Part shown: piece by piece, positions 16,101 to 24,204 of the stretch
How the letters are laid out: every line of letters begins with the position of its first letter
Numbering within the stretch: the first letter of the stretch is position 1
Assembly (NCBI GenBank): GCA_029984035.1
Contig: JASBYJ010000006.1
Coordinates: forward strand, 89,658-153,657
Length of the DNA: 64,000 bases
Origin: Conchiformibius sp.
Lineage (GTDB): Bacteria; Pseudomonadota; Gammaproteobacteria; Burkholderiales; Neisseriaceae
Direction of reading: 5' to 3'
Translations under genes and position numbers: made by a program
The notes under the pieces: model-generated
Seen by the model: the letters and a program-made list of their open reading frames with translations, nothing else
Database searches by the model: none
Told to the model about the DNA's origin: nothing

Positions 16101-17019
16101 CAAACGGGGCAATGGCGGTGGGGTGGTTGTGGGTTTCCACTTTCATGATGATGTGGGTGTTTTCTTGGTGGAAACGGTAGTTTTGTTCCGCATCGGGATA
16201 AAAACGCCCGATGTTTGCGCCTTCAATCACCGAAGCATTGTCTTTATAGGCAACCACTGTGCCTTGCGGTGCGGCTTCGTGGGTGTCGCGTATCATGCGG
16301 AACAGGGATTTGGGCTGGGCTTCGCCGTCCAGAATAAAATCGGCGTTGAAAATTTTGTGGCGGCAGTGTTCGCTGTTGGCTTGGGCGAACATCATCAGTT
16401 CCACATCGGAGGGATTGCGTTGGAGTTGCCGGTAGTTTTCCAGCAGGTAGTCCATTTCATCGGGCGACAATGCCAAGCCCAATTCGCGGTTGGCGGTTTC
16501 CAGCGCGGTTTTGCCGCCGTTTAAAATATCCACCGTGGCAAAGGTTTGCGCGGTGGGGTGGGCGAACAGTTGCGCGGCGGCGGCGAAATCGGGCAGCACG
16601 GATTCGGTCATGCGGTCGTGCAGCAGCGCTGCCCATTGTTGTTTTTGTCCGGCGTTCAGGCTGCCTGAAAGGTAAACCGCCGTGCCGCGCTCGATGCGTT
16701 TGATGCCGTGCAAACCGCAGTTGCGGGCGATGTCGGTGGCTTTACTCGCCCACGGCGAAATCGTGCCGATGCGCGGGGTGATGAGAAACAAAGTTTTATC
16801 CGCAGGCACGGCGGGCGCGGACACGCTGTCGGCGGCGAGCAGGGCGCGGAGTTTGTCGGCATCGGCGGCGGAAAGTTCGTTTTCGCATTCCGCAAAATAC
16901 CAAAATTCGCTGTGCAAGCCGTTTTCAGGCAGCCCGGCGGCGCGGGCTTTTTGCAGCAGTTTGTCAATACGGAACGGGGAAAGCGCGGACGCGCCGCGCA
17001 AGGACAGAATCACAGACAT
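13105..17019 (-). CDS. purL: Phosphoribosylformylglycinamidine synthase
   Basis: This single-chain PurL (1304 residues) makes FGAM from FGAR, glutamine and ATP in purine synthesis. Visible landmarks include [35 protein letters not shown] and [11 protein letters not shown], and in the C-terminal glutaminase [12 protein letters not shown] with the nucleophile Cys and [9 protein letters not shown]. ATG 17019 starts [14 protein letters not shown]; the frame upstream to 17121 encodes unrelated residues. The gene is noticeably GC-rich, and DUS copies encode peptides such as RLPEKR inside it. It is transcribed away from rpsF. Confidence 0.97.
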   Translation of the reverse strand: [1304 protein letters not shown]

Positions 17020-17161
17020 GGCAGCAAACTCTTTTTTGTTTATGAAACAATATAAATTGAAAAAGAAAGTTAAGATGGCGAAATTATAGCTTGAAACGGC
17101 TGCAGATGATATAAACGGCAACCGTATTCAGGCAGCCTGAAAAAAGAAGGGCGCCAAATAC

Positions 17162-17191
17162 TTGTGCATAGAGATAAAAACCAGCTATAAT
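17162..17191 (+). promoter_or_regulatory. Promoter of the ribosomal protein operon
   Basis: TTGTGC (17162-17167) and a perfect TATAAT (17186-17191) are 18 bases apart, giving a start near 17198, just before the leader hairpin. Confidence 0.65.
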
Positions 17192-17209
17192 CGCCCGTTT
17201 TGCAACCTT

Positions 17210-17236
17210 GCTTCCGTGTACCGCATGAGCGGAGGC
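17210..17236 (+). promoter_or_regulatory. Candidate S6:S18 autoregulatory leader
   Basis: GCTTCCG (17210-17216) pairs with CGGAGGC (17230-17236), and the loop carries ACCGCATGAG. Leaders upstream of rpsF in many bacteria bind the S6:S18 complex through a CCG element near such a stem. The position (26 bases before the rpsF start) and the CCG fit, but the match was judged by eye. Confidence 0.45.
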
Positions 17237-17261
17237 TGTTTTTAAACCGTAAGGAGATAAC

Positions 17262-17630
17262 ATGCGTCATTATGAGATCGTGTTTATCGTTCACCCTGAT
17301 CAGAGCGAGCAAGTGCCTGCCATGGTTGAGCGCTATAAAGCATTGATTGCCGAAAACCAAGGCAAAATCCACCGTTTGGAAGACTGGGGCCGCCGTCAAT
17401 TGGCTTATCCCATCAATAAAATCCATAAAGCGCACTATGTGTTGATGAATATTGAGGCTACTCCGGCTGTTGTCGAAGAGCTGGAAAACGGTTTCCGTTT
17501 CAATGATGCCGTATTGCGTCATTTGACTATTCAAACTAAAGCTGCCGTTACCGAAGCTTCTCCCATGATGAAAGAAGAGAAGTCTAAAAACCTGTTGAAC
17601 GGTGAAGCTGCTGAAGAACAAGTTGCCTAA
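17262..17630 (+). CDS. rpsF: 30S ribosomal protein S6
   Basis: The 122-residue S6 begins MRHYEIVFIVHPDQSEQVP and contains GRRQLAYPINKIHKAHYVLM, the typical S6 core that pairs with S18 on the platform of the small subunit. A strong ribosome site AAGGAG precedes the ATG. It is the first gene of rpsF-priB-rpsR-rplI. The acidic tail (NGEAAEEQVA) is usual. Its stop is in the same frame as priB, one codon before the priB start. Confidence 0.98.
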   Translation: MRHYEIVFIVHPDQSEQVPAMVERYKALIAENQGKIHRLEDWGRRQLAYPINKIHKAHYVLMNIEATPAVVEELENGFRFNDAVLRHLTIQTKAAVTEASPMMKEEKSKNLLNGEAAEEQVA

Positions 17631-17633
17631 ATT

Positions 17634-17924
17634 TTGGACAATTACTTCAGACTGGCGGCCGTTTTGCAAAAGAGCTCGGTATTGCGTTATACGCCTGCAG
17701 GCATTGAGGTGCTTGATGTGGTGTTGCAGCATGAGAGTATTCAAGTTGAAAACGGCTTGGAGCGTAAGGTGAAATTTGAATTGCCTGCGAAAATAGTCGG
17801 TCCGAATGCATTGTTATGGCAAAGCAGGGAGGGAGAAGCCGCAATATTTTGTGGTTTTTTGGCTCAAAAAAGTCAGAAACATTTTTCCCCTTTGCTGCAT
17901 ATTCAAGAAATTATTGAAATATAA
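17634..17924 (+). CDS. priB: Primosomal replication protein PriB
   Basis: PriB is a small OB-fold protein that binds single-stranded DNA and helps PriA restart stalled forks. The match is seen in LRYTPAGIEVLDVVLQHES, the KFELPAKIVG strand and the conserved FLAQKSQKH loop that binds ssDNA. The rpsF stop TAA lies six bases upstream in the same frame, so translation must begin at TTG 17634 (or ATT 17631). No good ribosome site is seen, which suggests coupling to rpsF. The length is 96 residues. Confidence 0.93.
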   Translation: MDNYFRLAAVLQKSSVLRYTPAGIEVLDVVLQHESIQVENGLERKVKFELPAKIVGPNALLWQSREGEAAIFCGFLAQKSQKHFSPLLHIQEIIEI

Positions 17925-17936
17925 AGGTTAAACGAC

Positions 17937-18167
17937 ATGGCTCGTCAAACATTCAAACGTAGAAAATTCTGCCGTTTCACGGCTGAAAAAATCCAAGAAG
18001 TGGATTACAAACAAGTGGATTTGTTGAAAGATTTCATTACTGAAAACGGTAAAATCATTCCTGCCCGCATTACCGGCACCAAAGCGCATTACCAACGCCA
18101 ATTGGCAGTTGCCGTCAAACGTGCGCGTTTTTTGGCTTTGCTGCCTTATACCGACCAACATAAATAA
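17937..18167 (+). CDS. rpsR: 30S ribosomal protein S18
   Basis: The 76-residue S18 has KRRKFCRFTAEK near its start, followed by VDYKQVDLLKDFITENGKI and LPARITGTKAHYQRQLAVA-type residues (here IPARITGTKAHYQRQLA). It forms a heterodimer with S6 in the 30S platform. It sits 12 bases after priB in the operon, and an AAAGG ribosome site is seen before the ATG. Confidence 0.98.
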   Translation: MARQTFKRRKFCRFTAEKIQEVDYKQVDLLKDFITENGKIIPARITGTKAHYQRQLAVAVKRARFLALLPYTDQHK

Positions 18168-18181
18168 TCAGGAGTTGAATT

Positions 18182-18634
18182 ATGCAAATCATTTTGTTGG
18201 AACGTGTTGCCGGTTTGGGTAATTTAGGTGATGTGGTAACTGTTAAAAACGGTTACGCACGTAATTTTTTGGTTCCCAGCGGTAAAGCAAAACGTGCTAC
18301 CGAAGCCAATTTGAAAGAATTTGAATTGCGCCGTGCCGAATTGGAGGCCAAACAAGCCGCCGTGTTGGCAGATGCGCAAGCGCGTCAGGCTAAATTGGAC
18401 GGTCAAACCGTTACTATTGCTCAAAAAGCAGGTGTGGACGGCCGTCTGTTCGGTTCTGTAACGAATGCGGATATTGCCGCTGCTATCGTAGCATCAGGTG
18501 TTGAAGTGGTGAAATCTAATGTCCGTTTGCCCGAAGGACCGTTCAAGGCTGTCGGTGAATATGAGGTGGAAATCGCATTACATGCTGACGCCGTTGCGAA
18601 AATCACCGTAGTCGTTGTTCCTGCTGCGGAATAA
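18182..18634 (+). CDS. rplI: 50S ribosomal protein L9
   Basis: L9 (150 residues) starts MQIILLERVAGLGNLGDVV and contains the KNGYARNFLVPSGKA turn of the N-terminal rRNA-binding domain. A long connecting helix and the C-terminal domain (DGRLFGSVTNADIA, then VEIALHADAVAKITV) follow. It is the last gene of the ribosomal operon, 14 bases after rpsR with AGGAG before the ATG, and is followed by a DUS hairpin terminator. Confidence 0.98.
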   Translation: MQIILLERVAGLGNLGDVVTVKNGYARNFLVPSGKAKRATEANLKEFELRRAELEAKQAAVLADAQARQAKLDGQTVTIAQKAGVDGRLFGSVTNADIAAAIVASGVEVVKSNVRLPEGPFKAVGEYEVEIALHADAVAKITVVVVPAAE

Positions 18635-18648
18635 CTGACGATTTTGAA

Positions 18649-18683
18649 AAAAGGCTGCCTGAAAAGTTTTCAGGCAGCCTTTT
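18649..18683 (+). terminator. DUS inverted-pair terminator after rplI
   Basis: AAAAGGCTGCCTGAAAA pairs with TTTTCAGGCAGCCTTTT around one base, 15 bases after the stop codon. The T-run TTTTATTGTTT follows. It is a textbook DUS-type terminator. From here to 18933 I see no gene. Confidence 0.85.
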
Positions 18684-18933
18684 ATTGTTTATATTTTTTC
18701 GCTTTAGCGTGTGATACCAAGGTGCTTGTTTATATAGCTTATTTATCATTTGAACCGGATAAATTTCTTAATGCGTTTGCATGGCGGTAATATGCATAGC
18801 TGATTTGGCATTGCGGATGATGTCTCCAAATAAAATAAACGGAAGGATTTCGGGTAACTTAAAGTTATGGACATAGGATACAATGCAAGCAATTTGTTTA
18901 TATTGGTAATGTTTCCATTGGGAGAGATTTAAT

Positions 18934-19659
18934 ATGAATCCTTTGATTTTGAATGCCGAAGCTGTTTCTTCCAAACCGGTGATTGTGGCTTTGGATTTTC
19001 ACAGCGAAATGGATACGCTTCATTTTGTCCGCCACTTAGATCCTTCCTTATGCCGACTGAAAATTGGTAAAGAGTTATTTACGGCCACAGGACGCTCATT
19101 GGTCGAGAAGTTGATGTCTCAGGGTTATGAATTGTTTCTTGATTTGAAATACCATGATATTCCTAATACTGTGGCACAGGCTTGTAAGGCGGCAGCAGAT
19201 ATGGGGGTCTGGTTGGTGGATATGCACGTGTGCGGCGGACGCAGGATGATGGAAGCGGCAGCTGAGGCGGTTGCGAATTATGCGGAGAAACCCAAGCTCA
19301 TCGGTGTGACGGTATTAACCAGTATGACTTCATCTGATTTGTTGGAAATCGGTTTGCAGGAAGAACCGGAACAATTGGTGAGTAAATGGGCGGCATTGGC
19401 TAAAAATTCGGGCTTGGATGGTGTGGTATGTTCCGCACATGAAGCTGCGATGTTAAAAAATCAATGCGGTACGGATTTTTTGCTGGTAACGCCGGGGATT
19501 CGTTTGGATGTCGCAGGCAATCAGGACGACCAGCGGCGTATCATGACGCCCAAACAGGCTTTGGCATCCGGATCGGATTATTTGGTGATGGGGCGTCCTA
19601 TCGTTCAGGCAGAAAACCCTGCCGAATTGCTTCGCAGTATCAATGAAGGACGGGTTTAA
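18934..19659 (+). CDS. pyrF: Orotidine 5'-phosphate decarboxylase
   Basis: PyrF converts OMP to UMP, the last step of pyrimidine synthesis. The 241-residue protein has VIVALDFHS at the first strand, LKIGKELF, and the catalytic DLKYHDIPNTVA with the Lys-Asp charge network. LVTPGIRLDVAGNQDDQRR and YLVMGRPIV mark the phosphate site. A ribosome site GGGAGAG is seen before the ATG. It appears to be a single transcription unit. Confidence 0.97.
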   Translation: MNPLILNAEAVSSKPVIVALDFHSEMDTLHFVRHLDPSLCRLKIGKELFTATGRSLVEKLMSQGYELFLDLKYHDIPNTVAQACKAAADMGVWLVDMHVCGGRRMMEAAAEAVANYAEKPKLIGVTVLTSMTSSDLLEIGLQEEPEQLVSKWAALAKNSGLDGVVCSAHEAAMLKNQCGTDFLLVTPGIRLDVAGNQDDQRRIMTPKQALASGSDYLVMGRPIVQAENPAELLRSINEGRV

Positions 19660-19938
19660 GCGAAGGCTTCAGGCTGCCTGAAAGCTCTATTTCATTGTAT
19701 TTAAAAGTTTTAATGGTTTATGATTTGTAGGGTGCGGCATTTATGCAAGTAAAACCTTTTTTACCTTTTCTTAATAATAAATGAATAAAATTTAATTTTG
19801 ATAAACAAAGCATAATGCAGAAATAACAGGTTTCATCTTGTTTGTTGCCGAGTTCGTCTCTATTATTGCGCATCTTTAAAATCTATATGAAGCTGTGATG
19901 AAAATCATCCAGCTTACTTGGAATGGTTTGGATACCGT
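19660..19938. other. AT-rich gap upstream of nrdA
   Basis: A DUS lies near 19669-19682. The rest is AT-rich and must hold the nrdA promoter. I looked for paired NrdR boxes and saw none that were convincing. Confidence 0.4.
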
Positions 19939-22215
19939 ATGAATACTGCCGATATGAAAGTTTGCAAACGTGACGGCCGTTTGGAGCCATTGGATATCAA
20001 CAAGATTCACCGCGTGGTGGAATGGGCTGCAAAAGGTTTGGATAATGTTTCGGTTTCACAGGTTGAAATGAAATCACATATCCAATTTTATAACGGTATC
20101 CGTACGCCTGATATTCATGAAACGATTATCAAGTCGGCAGCCGACCTTATCTCGGAAGAAACTCCTAATTACCAATACCTTGCTGCCCGTTTGGCTATTT
20201 TCCATTTGCGTAAAATCGCTTATGGCGATTATGCGCCGCCGCATTTGTACGAACATGTCAAACGCTTGGTCGGCATGGGCAAATACGATAAGCATTTGCT
20301 TGAAGATTACAGCGAAGCCGAATTCAACGAATTAAACGGATATATCGACCACGAGCGCGATTTAACCTTTTCTTATGCCGCCGTCAAACAGCTGGAAGGC
20401 AAGTATTTGGTACAAAACCGCGTTACCAAACAGATTTATGAAAGCCCGCAGTTTTTATATGTACTGGTGGCTATGTGTCTGTTTGCCAAATATCCCAAGT
20501 CAACCCGTTTGGACTATGTCAAACGTTTTTACGATGCGGTTTCTACATTTAAAATCTCTTTGCCGACTCCGATTATGTCGGGCGTGCGTACGCCCACACG
20601 TCAATTCAGCTCCTGCGTGTTGATTGAATGTGACGACAGTCTCGACAGCATTAACGCCACTACTTCTTCTATCGTCAAATATGTTTCCCAACGTGCGGGA
20701 ATCGGCATCAATGCGGGGCGTATTCGCGGCTTGGGCAGTGAAATACGCGGCGGCGAAGCGCAGCATACGGGCTGTATCCCGTTTTTTAAAATGTTTCAGG
20801 CAGCGGTTAAGTCATGCTCTCAAGGCGGCGTACGCGGTGGAGCGGCCACTTTGTTTTATCCCTTGTGGCACATCGAAGTGGAAAGCCTGTTGGTATTGAA
20901 AAACAACCGCGGCGTAGAAGACAACCGTATACGTCAGCTGGATTACGGCGTGCAAATCAACCGCCTGCTTTATACCCGCCTGATTAAAGGTGGCAATATT
21001 ACGCTATTTTCTCCGAATGAAGTCAAGGGTTTATATGAAGCGTTTTTTTCCGACCAAGATGAATTCGAGCGTTTATACACCCAATACGAACAAGATGAAA
21101 ATATCAGGAAACGGGTTATTCCTGCTGCGGATTTATTTTCAATATTGATGCAAGAGCGTGCAGGTACAGGACGTATCTATATTCAGAATGTCGATCATTG
21201 CAATACCCACAGCCCCTTCAATCCAAAGGTTGCACCCGTTCGCCAATCCAATTTGTGCTTGGAAATCGCTTTGCCTACCAAGCCTTTGGATAATATCAAC
21301 GATGAAAAAGGCGAAATTGCCTTGTGTACCCTGTCTGCTTTGAATTTGGGGGCGTTGGACAATCTGGAGGAATTGGAAGATTTGGCAGATTTGGCAGTCC
21401 GTGCTTTAGATGCGCTGCTCGACTATCAAGACTATCCCATTGCCGCCGCCAGAATAGCGACCATGAACCGCCGTACTTTGGGAGTCGGCGTGATTAACTA
21501 CGCTTATTATTTAGCGAAGAACGGCGTGCGTTATAGTGATGATTCTGCCATTGCTTTAACCCATCGGACTTTCGAAGCGATTCAGTATTACTTGCTTAAA
21601 GCATCGGTAAATCTCGCCAAAGAATACGGCAAATGCCCGCTTTTCCATGAAACTACCTATTCGCAAGGTATTTTACCGATTGATACTTACAAAGCCGATT
21701 TGGATAAATTCTGCAACGAACCTTTGTATTTGGACTGGGAAAGCTTAAGGGCGGATATTGTCCGATACGGTTTGCGCAATTCTACATTGACGGCATTGAT
21801 GCCGAGCGAAACCAGTTCGCAAATTGCCAATGCCACCAACGGCATAGAGCCGCCGCGAGGTTTGGTATCGATAAAAGCATCCAAAGACGGAATTTTGAAG
21901 CAGGTTGTTCCCGAATTCGAACGCTTGAAGGACCAATATGAAACCTTATGGCAGATGGGCGGTAATGACGGCTATTTGAAATTAGTCGGCATTATGCAGA
22001 AGTTTATCGACCAAGCGATTTCGGCCAACACCAGTTATGATCCGCAAAGGTTTGAGGGCGGTCGTGTTCCTATGAACCAAATGCTGAAAGATTTGCTGTC
22101 TGCTTATAAATACGGTTTGAAAACACTCTATTATCATAATACCCGAGATGGAGCAGATGACACTCAAACCGATATGAAGGACGATGCCTGTGCCGGAGGC
22201 GCGTGCAAGATTTGA
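19939..22215 (+). CDS. nrdA: Class Ia ribonucleotide reductase large subunit
   Basis: NrdA (758 residues from ATG 19939) reduces ribonucleoside diphosphates for DNA synthesis, together with the radical-generating NrdB. The protein follows E. coli NrdA closely: the N-terminal ATP cone VCKRDGRLEPLDINKIHR, then TPTRQFSSCVLIECDDSLDS with the active-site Cys. QSNLCLEIALPT with the radical Cys, the PSETSS loop and the C-terminal CAGGACKI redox pair complete the set. The frame is open seven codons further upstream, but homologues begin near the chosen ATG. No nrdB is adjacent in this window. Confidence 0.95.
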   Translation: MNTADMKVCKRDGRLEPLDINKIHRVVEWAAKGLDNVSVSQVEMKSHIQFYNGIRTPDIHETIIKSAADLISEETPNYQYLAARLAIFHLRKIAYGDYAPPHLYEHVKRLVGMGKYDKHLLEDYSEAEFNELNGYIDHERDLTFSYAAVKQLEGKYLVQNRVTKQIYESPQFLYVLVAMCLFAKYPKSTRLDYVKRFYDAVSTFKISLPTPIMSGVRTPTRQFSSCVLIECDDSLDSINATTSSIVKYVSQRAGIGINAGRIRGLGSEIRGGEAQHTGCIPFFKMFQAAVKSCSQGGVRGGAATLFYPLWHIEVESLLVLKNNRGVEDNRIRQLDYGVQINRLLYTRLIKGGNITLFSPNEVKGLYEAFFSDQDEFERLYTQYEQDENIRKRVIPAADLFSILMQERAGTGRIYIQNVDHCNTHSPFNPKVAPVRQSNLCLEIALPTKPLDNINDEKGEIALCTLSALNLGALDNLEELEDLADLAVRALDALLDYQDYPIAAARIATMNRRTLGVGVINYAYYLAKNGVRYSDDSAIALTHRTFEAIQYYLLKASVNLAKEYGKCPLFHETTYSQGILPIDTYKADLDKFCNEPLYLDWESLRADIVRYGLRNSTLTALMPSETSSQIANATNGIEPPRGLVSIKASKDGILKQVVPEFERLKDQYETLWQMGGNDGYLKLVGIMQKFIDQAISANTSYDPQRFEGGRVPMNQMLKDLLSAYKYGLKTLYYHNTRDGADDTQTDMKDDACAGGACKI

Positions 22216-22227
22216 AAACATAATCAG

Positions 22228-22257
22228 GCTGCCTGAAAATCTTTCAGGCAGCTTTTT
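22228..22257 (+). terminator. DUS inverted-pair terminator after nrdA
   Basis: GCTGCCTGAAA pairs with TTTCAGGCAGC, and the second arm runs into TTTTTC. The right-hand copy is a degenerate DUS that lost the end of the 12-mer while keeping the stem. Confidence 0.75.
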
Positions 22258-22371
22258 CTAAATGAGAACAAAGGAGAAAATAAGTCGAATATTCATAATG
22301 CTACAGATAATTGAAATAATATAACCGTGATATAAACGAAAATATGTATCCAGGTTCGTTTATTTGTTTCG

Positions 22372-22380
22372 TGCTACAAT
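22372..22380 (+). promoter_or_regulatory. Extended -10 promoter upstream of the ABC-F gene
   Basis: TGCTACAAT is an extended -10 box (TGnTACAAT) 41 bases before the ATG at 22421. No good -35 box is seen. The identical TGCTACAAT occurs before proS. Confidence 0.5.
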
Positions 22381-22420
22381 CCGCGCCGTTTCTATAGATT
22401 GATTTTCTCCGCAACACATT

Positions 22421-24049
22421 ATGATTTCCACCAACAACATCACCATGCAGTTCGGCGCAAAGCCCTTGTTTGAAAACGTATCCGTCAAATTCGGCGAAGG
22501 CAACCGCTACGGCTTAATCGGCGCCAACGGTTCGGGCAAATCCACCTTTATGAAAATTCTCGGCGGCGATTTGGAGCAAACTTCCGGCGAAGTCGCCATC
22601 GAGCACGGCGTGCGTTTGGGCAAGCTGCGCCAAGACCAGTTCGCCTACGAAGACAAGCGCGTGTTGGACGTGGTATTGATGGGGCATACCGAAATGTGGG
22701 CGGCGATGACCGAGCGCGATGCCATTTACGCCAATTTGGAAGCCACCGAAGACGACTATATGCACGCCGCCGAATTGGAAGCCAAATTCGCCGAATATGA
22801 CGGCTACACCGCCGAAGCGCGTGCCGCCGAACTGTTGAGCGGCGTGGGCATCGATGAAGCCCTGCACAACGCGACCATGGCGGAAGTCGCGCCCGGTTTC
22901 AAACTGCGCGTGTTGCTGGCGCAAGCCCTGTTTTCCAAGCCTGATGTTTTGCTGCTGGACGAGCCGACCAATAACTTGGACATCAATACCATTCGTTGGC
23001 TGGAAGGCGTGTTGAACCAATACGATTCCACCATGATTATCATCTCGCACGACCGCCACTTTTTGAACGAAGTCTGCACCCACATGGCGGATTTGGACTA
23101 CAACACCATCACCATTTATCCGGGCAATTACGATGATTATATGCTCGCTTCCGCGCAAGCCCGCGAGCGCACTTTGAAAGACAATGCCAAAGCCAAAGAA
23201 AAACTTCAGGAATTGCAAGAGTTTGTGGCGCGTTTTTCCGCCAACAAATCCAAAGCCCGCCAAGCCACCAGCCGCTTGAAACAGGCGGACAAAATCAAGG
23301 CGGAAATGGTGGAAGTGAAGCCGTCCACCCGTCAAAATCCCTATATCCGTTTTGAAATGGACGAAAAATCCAAGCTGCACCGTCAGGCGGTGGAAGTGGA
23401 CGGTTTGGCGAAATCGTTTGAAAACAAATTGTTTGAAAAACTGGGCTTTATTTTGGAAGCGGGCGAGCGTTTGGCGGTTATCGGCCCGAACGGTGCGGGC
23501 AAATCCACTTTGCTGAAGCTGCTGGCGGGCGCGTTTGACGAAAAACTTTCAGACGGCGTTACGCCTGATTCAGGCAGCATCAAATGGGCGGAAAAAGCCA
23601 CGGTCGGCTATTATCCGCAAGACCACGAAAACGATTTTGACGTGGCGATGGATTTGACCGAGTGGATGCGCCAATGGGGGCAGGAGGGCGATGACGAGCA
23701 AGTAATTCGCGGTACTTTGGGGCGTTTGCTGTTCGGCAGCAACGATGTGGTGAAGCAAGTGAAAGTGTTGTCGGGCGGCGAAAAAGGGCGCATGCTGTAC
23801 GGTAAGTTGTTGTTGCTGAAACCGAATGTGCTGATTATGGACGAACCGACCAACCACATGGACATGGAAAGTATCGAGTCGCTGAATATGGCTTTGGAAA
23901 AATACAAAGGCACACTGATTTTCGTGTCGCACGACCGCCAGTTTGTGTCGTCTTTGGCCACGCAAATCATCGAGTTGGACGGCAAGGGCGGTTTTGAACA
24001 CTATCTGGGCGATTACGAAAGCTATTTGGAAAAGAAAGGCGTGATTTAA
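22421..24049 (+). CDS. ABC-F family ATPase, YbiT-like
   Basis: This second ABC-F protein (542 residues) begins MISTNNITMQFGAKPLFENV and continues GLIGANGSGKSTFMKILGGDLE, closely resembling E. coli YbiT. The first Walker B is DEPTNNLDINT. The inter-domain linker carries ARQATSRLKQADKIK. The second cassette has GPNGAGKSTLLKL, LSGGEKGRMLYGK and DEPTNHMDMES. It is cytosolic and probably ribosome-associated. It is GC-rich relative to nearby genes. Confidence 0.9.
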   Translation: MISTNNITMQFGAKPLFENVSVKFGEGNRYGLIGANGSGKSTFMKILGGDLEQTSGEVAIEHGVRLGKLRQDQFAYEDKRVLDVVLMGHTEMWAAMTERDAIYANLEATEDDYMHAAELEAKFAEYDGYTAEARAAELLSGVGIDEALHNATMAEVAPGFKLRVLLAQALFSKPDVLLLDEPTNNLDINTIRWLEGVLNQYDSTMIIISHDRHFLNEVCTHMADLDYNTITIYPGNYDDYMLASAQARERTLKDNAKAKEKLQELQEFVARFSANKSKARQATSRLKQADKIKAEMVEVKPSTRQNPYIRFEMDEKSKLHRQAVEVDGLAKSFENKLFEKLGFILEAGERLAVIGPNGAGKSTLLKLLAGAFDEKLSDGVTPDSGSIKWAEKATVGYYPQDHENDFDVAMDLTEWMRQWGQEGDDEQVIRGTLGRLLFGSNDVVKQVKVLSGGEKGRMLYGKLLLLKPNVLIMDEPTNHMDMESIESLNMALEKYKGTLIFVSHDRQFVSSLATQIIELDGKGGFEHYLGDYESYLEKKGVI

Positions 24050-24204
24050 GGCTGCCTGAAAACGGATTGCCTGCATGATGGCATATCGTGCGGCAATCTG
24101 TTTGCGTTGTGTATATCATCATGTTTTTTTTGAATGAACTGCTTTGTTCCGCCGTGCTGCTGAAGCAGACACTTTGGTTTAATGTTTTTCTACGCTGAAT
24201 TTTT

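Noticed and set aside
15421..16524. A 367-codon open frame on the plus strand
   Set aside because: It is also antisense to purL, with the same cause.
17070..17744. A 224-codon open frame on the minus strand
   Set aside because: It is antisense to rpsF and the start of priB, both certain genes.
19660..19938. NrdR box pair upstream of nrdA
   Set aside because: No two sites with the expected palindromic pattern and spacing were found by eye.
22514..23380. A 288-codon open frame on the minus strand
   Set aside because: It is antisense to the YbiT-like ABC-F gene and has no protein family character.
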